Shown one piece after another: positions 5,023 to 7,969 of a stretch of 7,969 nucleotides of DNA; within the stretch, counting starts at the first letter, position 1, and each line of letters starts with the position of its first letter. Origin of the DNA: Micropepsaceae bacterium. Its GTDB lineage: Bacteria > Pseudomonadota > Alphaproteobacteria > Micropepsales > Micropepsaceae. Both the position numbers and the translations under genes were made by a program. The notes below the pieces were generated by a model. That model had not been told where the DNA came from. It made no database searches and saw nothing but the letters and a program-made list of their open reading frames with translations. The DNA is taken from positions 1 through 7,969 of the forward strand of contig JANWHR010000054.1 in NCBI GenBank assembly GCA_025450355.1, given 5' to 3'.

Positions 5023-7224
5023 ATGATCCTGCGCACCACGGGCCTACTACTTCTGCTTGCCGCGATTGCTTTCTTCAGCTTTTTCGCGGCGAACGAAGAC
5101 CGGTTGAGCTGGTTCGACACGCGGCCGGCGCTGGCCGCGGCGGCCAAATATGACGCAACGATCATCCGCGACCGCTTCGGCGTACCGCATATCTTTGGCA
5201 CGCGCGATGCCGACGTCGCCTTTGGCCTCGCCTACGCGCATGCCGAAGATGATTTCCCTACGATCGAGCGGGCGCTGCTCTCGGCGCGCGGCAAGCTTGC
5301 AACCGTTGATGGTGCCCGCGCGGCTGAAGACGATTATTTCGTGCAGGTCCTTGGGATTTGGAATGCGATCAATGCCCGTTATGAGACGGATCTCTCGCCC
5401 GATACCCGCGCGCTGCTCGACGGTTACGTGGCGGGTCTCAATCTTTATGGGGCGCAACACCGGGGCGAAGTACTGGCGGGATTCGCGCCGGCAAAAGCCC
5501 AGGACATTGTGGCGCTCTTCATGCTGCGGCTGCCGTATCTCTACGGGTTGGACGGTCAGTTGCGGGCACTCTTCGCCGGAAATCCGCAAAAGACAGCCGG
5601 CGATACGTCCCGGCAGCGCGCGCTTGCCGCCGCGATTGCACCAGCGCATTCCTCCGACGGGGCGACGCGGTTGCTGATCAACCCGCAGGGACCGTTTGGC
5701 GGTCCGTGGTCCTGGTATGAAGCCCGCGTCAGTTCCGGCGAGGGGTGGAATCGCGAAGGCGGGCTGATCCCGGGATCCCCACTCCTGCTCGCCGGTGCTG
5801 GACCGAACGGGGGATGGGGAATCGCCGCCAACCATCCGGACCTCTCCGATATCTATGCGCTCAAAATCAACCCGGCCAATCCGAACCAGTACTGGTTCGA
5901 TGGCGCCTGGCGGAATCTCGAAGCCCGCCAGAGCCGGGTGGTGGCGCGGATCTGGGGTCCCATTCGCGTGGTTCTGCGGCGGCCATTACTCCGCTCCGTA
6001 CACGGACCGGTTTTCCGCACTTCCCGCGGCGCATTTGCGTTGCGCTATGCAGGCCAGGATGACCTGAAGGGCGTCGAGGCTTTTTTTCGGCTCAACAAGG
6101 CGCAGGACTACAATGGCTTCACGGCTGCGCTCGCCTCTGGCGACATTCCGTCGCTGACGTTTGTTTATGCGGATCGCACGGGGCGCATCGCCGCCTGGTA
6201 CAACGGCGCCTTCCCGAACCGCCCGCCCGGCTACGACTGGACGCAGCCGGTGCCTGGCGATATCTCCGCCGATCTGTGGACCAGCTATCTGCCGGCGCAG
6301 CCGGCTCCGCGGCTGGTGGCGCCGGCCAGCGGATTCATTGTCGCCGCCAACGCCACACCGTTCCGCTTCACCTCCGACCCCTACAACCTCAAGCCGGACG
6401 CATTCCCTGCATCCATGGGCCTTGAAACCGGCGTGAACAACCGCACGCGACGGGCCATCGCCCTGCTCTCCGCAACCCGCACGGTTACGCCGGAGGCATT
6501 CCGGGCGTTCAAATATGATTCCTGTTTTGCGGCGGATTCGGATTTCGCCGCGGTGATCAAGGATCTGGCCGAGCGCAATTACGCGGGCGATCCGCTGCTG
6601 GAAGAGGCCGGCGAAGACCTGCGGCGCTATGATCTGTGTACGGATTCGCACAATCGCGCGGCGGCGCTCGCGGTGATGACCGCGGCGCCATTGCTGCAGG
6701 CCTCTGCGCTGGGTCTGCCGCGCCCCGACCCGGTGGCGGCGCTGCGCTCAACCGCCGCATCGCTTCTGTCGCAGTTCGCGCGCCTGGATCCCGAATGGGG
6801 TGAACTCAACCGGCTGAAGCGGGATGATGTGGATCTTCCACTGGCCGGCGCGCCCGATGCCCTGCGCGACATCGAACTTCGGCCCAATGTGCGCAGGGCC
6901 GGGCGATCGAATGCGCAATCGGGCGACTCGCTGATCCTCTTCTCGACCTGGCCGCGGAATGGCCAATGGCAGGTGGACAGCATTGTGCCGTTTGGCAATT
7001 CCCGGAATTCCGGGGCCAACCGCTATGACAATCAGGCGCGCCTTTATGCGCAGGAGCAATTGAAGACGGTGCCCCTGGACCCGGGCCCGTTGCTCGCACA
7101 GGCAACGGCCATCGAGCGGCCGGGAAAAACGCCGCCGCGTGGCGCCGCGCCGCCGCGCACCATTGCGCCCGCGCCCCAGCCATTCGGCTTTGGGCAGCCC
7201 GCGGACGCCGCCGAGCGGCATTGA
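5023..7224 (+). CDS. Penicillin acylase (S45) family protein, probable nucleophile-less homologue
   Basis: A 733-residue protein of the Ntn-hydrolase family that includes penicillin G acylase and acyl-homoserine-lactone acylases such as PvdQ. I chose the ATG at 5023 because it puts a hydrophobic signal/anchor right at the N-terminus (about 5-22); an ATG at 4972 would add 17 residues, and neither has a good ribosome site. Family landmarks: RDRFGVPHIFG (49-59) and AFGLAYAHAEDDF (66-78) in the alpha part; DGATRLLINPQ (212-222), GWNREGGLIPGSP, SVHGPVF, FVYADRTGRIAAWYN and GFIVAANATPF in the beta part, with Gln222 and the oxyanion Asn443 in place. The position where the self-cleaved chain should begin with Ser (Gly-Ser-Asn) instead reads Arg199-Ala200-Leu201. 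The frame is intact on both sides, so this is not a frameshift. The family is secure; hydrolase activity and self-cleavage are doubtful. The tail (about 700-733) is Pro/Ala-rich. It is divergent from ccmE. Confidence 0.88.
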   Translation: MILRTTGLLLLLAAIAFFSFFAANEDRLSWFDTRPALAAAAKYDATIIRDRFGVPHIFGTRDADVAFGLAYAHAEDDFPTIERALLSARGKLATVDGARAAEDDYFVQVLGIWNAINARYETDLSPDTRALLDGYVAGLNLYGAQHRGEVLAGFAPAKAQDIVALFMLRLPYLYGLDGQLRALFAGNPQKTAGDTSRQRALAAAIAPAHSSDGATRLLINPQGPFGGPWSWYEARVSSGEGWNREGGLIPGSPLLLAGAGPNGGWGIAANHPDLSDIYALKINPANPNQYWFDGAWRNLEARQSRVVARIWGPIRVVLRRPLLRSVHGPVFRTSRGAFALRYAGQDDLKGVEAFFRLNKAQDYNGFTAALASGDIPSLTFVYADRTGRIAAWYNGAFPNRPPGYDWTQPVPGDISADLWTSYLPAQPAPRLVAPASGFIVAANATPFRFTSDPYNLKPDAFPASMGLETGVNNRTRRAIALLSATRTVTPEAFRAFKYDSCFAADSDFAAVIKDLAERNYAGDPLLEEAGEDLRRYDLCTDSHNRAAALAVMTAAPLLQASALGLPRPDPVAALRSTAASLLSQFARLDPEWGELNRLKRDDVDLPLAGAPDALRDIELRPNVRRAGRSNAQSGDSLILFSTWPRNGQWQVDSIVPFGNSRNSGANRYDNQARLYAQEQLKTVPLDPGPLLAQATAIERPGKTPPRGAAPPRTIAPAPQPFGFGQPADAAERH

Positions 7225-7358
7225 CCGAAAACCACCGCGCAAATCCTTTGCCGTGCACAATGAAAACAGCGATTCCAATGGGGACCAAGTGACATCATTG
7301 CAAGAAAAACCGTCACGGCTGGTTTGAAGGCGAAAACCACGGATTCAAGTAGCAAAAG

Positions 7359-7395
7359 ATGCGGGCAAAGACGCCCGCGGTACGAAAATGCGGGC
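7359..7395. repeat. REP-like GCGGGC / GCCCGC arms, alternative hairpins
   Basis: GCGGGC (7361-7366), GCCCGC (7373-7378) and GCGGGC (7390-7395) lie within 35 bases. The middle arm can pair with the left one (6-base loop) or the right one (11-base loop), so the two hairpins exclude each other. The outer arms belong to an 8-base direct repeat, ATGCGGGC, at 7359-7366... and 7388-7395. The pattern resembles short intergenic palindromic elements known to be scattered in many GC-rich genomes; copy number here cannot be judged from one window. A role as a terminator of the acylase transcript is possible, but no U-run follows. Confidence 0.5.
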
Positions 7396-7400
7396 CCACC

Positions 7401-7416
7401 TGTTTCTCACGAAACA
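7401..7416. repeat. Small AT-rich hairpin
   Basis: TGTTTC (7401-7406) and GAAACA (7411-7416) form a perfect 6-base stem with a TCAC loop, followed on the plus strand by a T-rich but interrupted stretch (7421-7430). It may contribute to ending the acylase transcript; the stem is weak and the T-run broken, so this is tentative. Confidence 0.25.
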
Positions 7417-7493
7417 CCAGTTTCATTTTCAAAGCAGCACAGTCATTCTGTGGTTAATATGGGTGGTTTGCATGTAGTCCGGGAAGTGCAGCA

Positions 7494-7969
7494 ATGGCAT
7501 TAGGGCGGACCGGCGTACTCGTTTTGACGGCAAGCGTTTCTATTGGATTGACGGGTGCGGCGGCAGCCGGAGCCCAGCAGGATTCAGGTTTTCCTGCTCC
7601 TGCGATTCCACGCGTGGCCGACTCCAACCTGGCGATCGATCTCGCCGATTTCGTCACGGTTCCCGCGAGCGATAAAAGTCCGCCGCTCGCGCGGATCGAT
7701 TATCTTTTTCATGCCGGTGACGGTTCCGGGCGCCTGTTCGTGAACGATATGCGCGGCAAAATCTACGTGATCCGCGGCGGCCAACTGGTGACCGCGCCTT
7801 TTCTCGACATCGCTGCCGCGCGAACGCCGCATTTTGTTGCCGATGGCGGCGCAAACAGCGAAGTCGGTTTCCTGAGTTTTGCCTTTCATCCCGACTTCAA
7901 CCGCAGAGGCGCGCCGGGTTACGGCAAATTCTATACCCTGTATGCCGAAGACGGCGGACTGGAAGACAA
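7494..7969 (+). CDS. Exported glucose/sorbosone dehydrogenase-type protein (putative PQQ-dependent sugar dehydrogenase), 3' end outside window
   Basis: The first 158 codons of a gene that continues past the right edge. The ATG at 7494 is the only start: the frame has a stop at 7455-7457 and no other ATG after it, and GGGAAG at 7481-7486 gives a ribosome site 7 bases away. A signal peptide is visible at about 1-27, with likely cleavage after AGA before QQD. Beta-propeller landmarks of the family follow: FHAGDGSGRLFVNDMRGKIYVI at 72-93 (first blade), then FLDIAA at 103-108 and VGFLSFAFHPDF at 124-135, which matches the GLLGxAFHPDF type segment, and GKFYTLYAEDG at 144-154. Such enzymes oxidise sugars or related alcohols in the periplasm using PQQ and pass electrons to the respiratory chain, but many members have no known substrate, and the catalytic and cofactor residues lie mostly beyond the window. 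Confidence 0.75.
   Translation, partial: MALGRTGVLVLTASVSIGLTGAAAAGAQQDSGFPAPAIPRVADSNLAIDLADFVTVPASDKSPPLARIDYLFHAGDGSGRLFVNDMRGKIYVIRGGQLVTAPFLDIAAARTPHFVADGGANSEVGFLSFAFHPDFNRRGAPGYGKFYTLYAEDGGLED

Larger units (their letters stand above)
7225..7493. other. Intergenic region with repeats, no gene seen
   Basis: No credible coding frame was found in these 269 bases, which are AT-richer than the genes. A 10-base direct repeat, CGAAAACCAC, occurs at 7226-7235 and 7331-7340. The REP-like arms and small hairpin listed separately occupy 7359-7416. No U-rich terminator directly follows the acylase stop. A TAATAT at 7455-7460 resembles a -10 box for the next gene, but no -35 box was found at a proper distance. 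Confidence 0.5.

Noticed and set aside
5601..5622. Frameshift hiding the acylase Gly-Ser-Asn site
   Set aside because: The reading frame matches the family immediately before and after, and no alternate frame reads Gly-Ser-Asn here; substitution is the simpler reading.
5047..5835. Minus-strand open frame of 262 codons opposite the acylase gene
   Set aside because: It is antisense to conserved acylase-family motifs and has no recognisable domain or ribosome site.
7455..7460. TAATAT as a promoter -10 box for the dehydrogenase gene
   Set aside because: Only 4 of 6 consensus matches and no -35 box at 16-18 bases; kept as a remark and not called as a feature.
7455..7503. Small frame MGGLHVVREVQQWH ahead of the dehydrogenase gene
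   Set aside because: Only 14 codons from ATG 7459, no ribosome site and no family resemblance; it overlaps the next start by chance.

Overview
The window looks like a piece of an alphaproteobacterial chromosome. It is GC-rich and compact, and it carries the alphaproteobacterial arrangement ccmE-ccmF-ccmH-degP (cycJ-cycK-cycL-degP in the rhizobial naming), so the host is inferred to be an aerobic or respiratory Gram-negative that makes c-type cytochromes by System I. The genus cannot be fixed from this sequence alone. No tRNA, rRNA, CRISPR array, insertion sequence or phage gene was seen.

Left part, minus strand (about 121-4809): four genes read leftwards as one apparent operon. ccmE (haem chaperone) overlaps ccmF (haem lyase core) by 4 bases, and ccmF overlaps ccmH (apocytochrome thiol reductase) by 4 bases. 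degP (periplasmic serine protease/chaperone with two PDZ domains) follows after a 95-base gap. The Ccm proteins carry haem and reduced apocytochrome to the ligation site on the periplasmic side of the membrane, and DegP probably handles damaged or misfolded envelope proteins there. ccmI and ccmG, often near these genes, are not in the window. Bases 1-120 downstream of degP are extremely GC-rich and hold strong palindromes, one of which may be a transcription terminator.

Middle (4810-5022): a divergent promoter region with a plausible sigma70-type promoter for ccmE, a direct repeat, and two short palindromes. To its right, on the plus strand, lies a membrane-anchored or exported homologue of the penicillin acylase (S45, Ntn-hydrolase) family. 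It is full length and keeps most family landmarks, but the Gly-Ser-Asn nucleophile site appears to be replaced by Arg-Ala-Leu, so it may be an uncleaved pseudoenzyme. This is the most unusual feature of the window.

Right part: a 269-base intergenic stretch (7225-7493) with a REP-like set of GCGGGC/GCCCGC arms that can form alternative hairpins, then the first 158 codons of an exported glucose/sorbosone-dehydrogenase-type beta-propeller protein (putative PQQ-dependent sugar dehydrogenase) that runs off the right edge. I found no complete novel multi-gene system; the divergent acylase is the best candidate for something undescribed.
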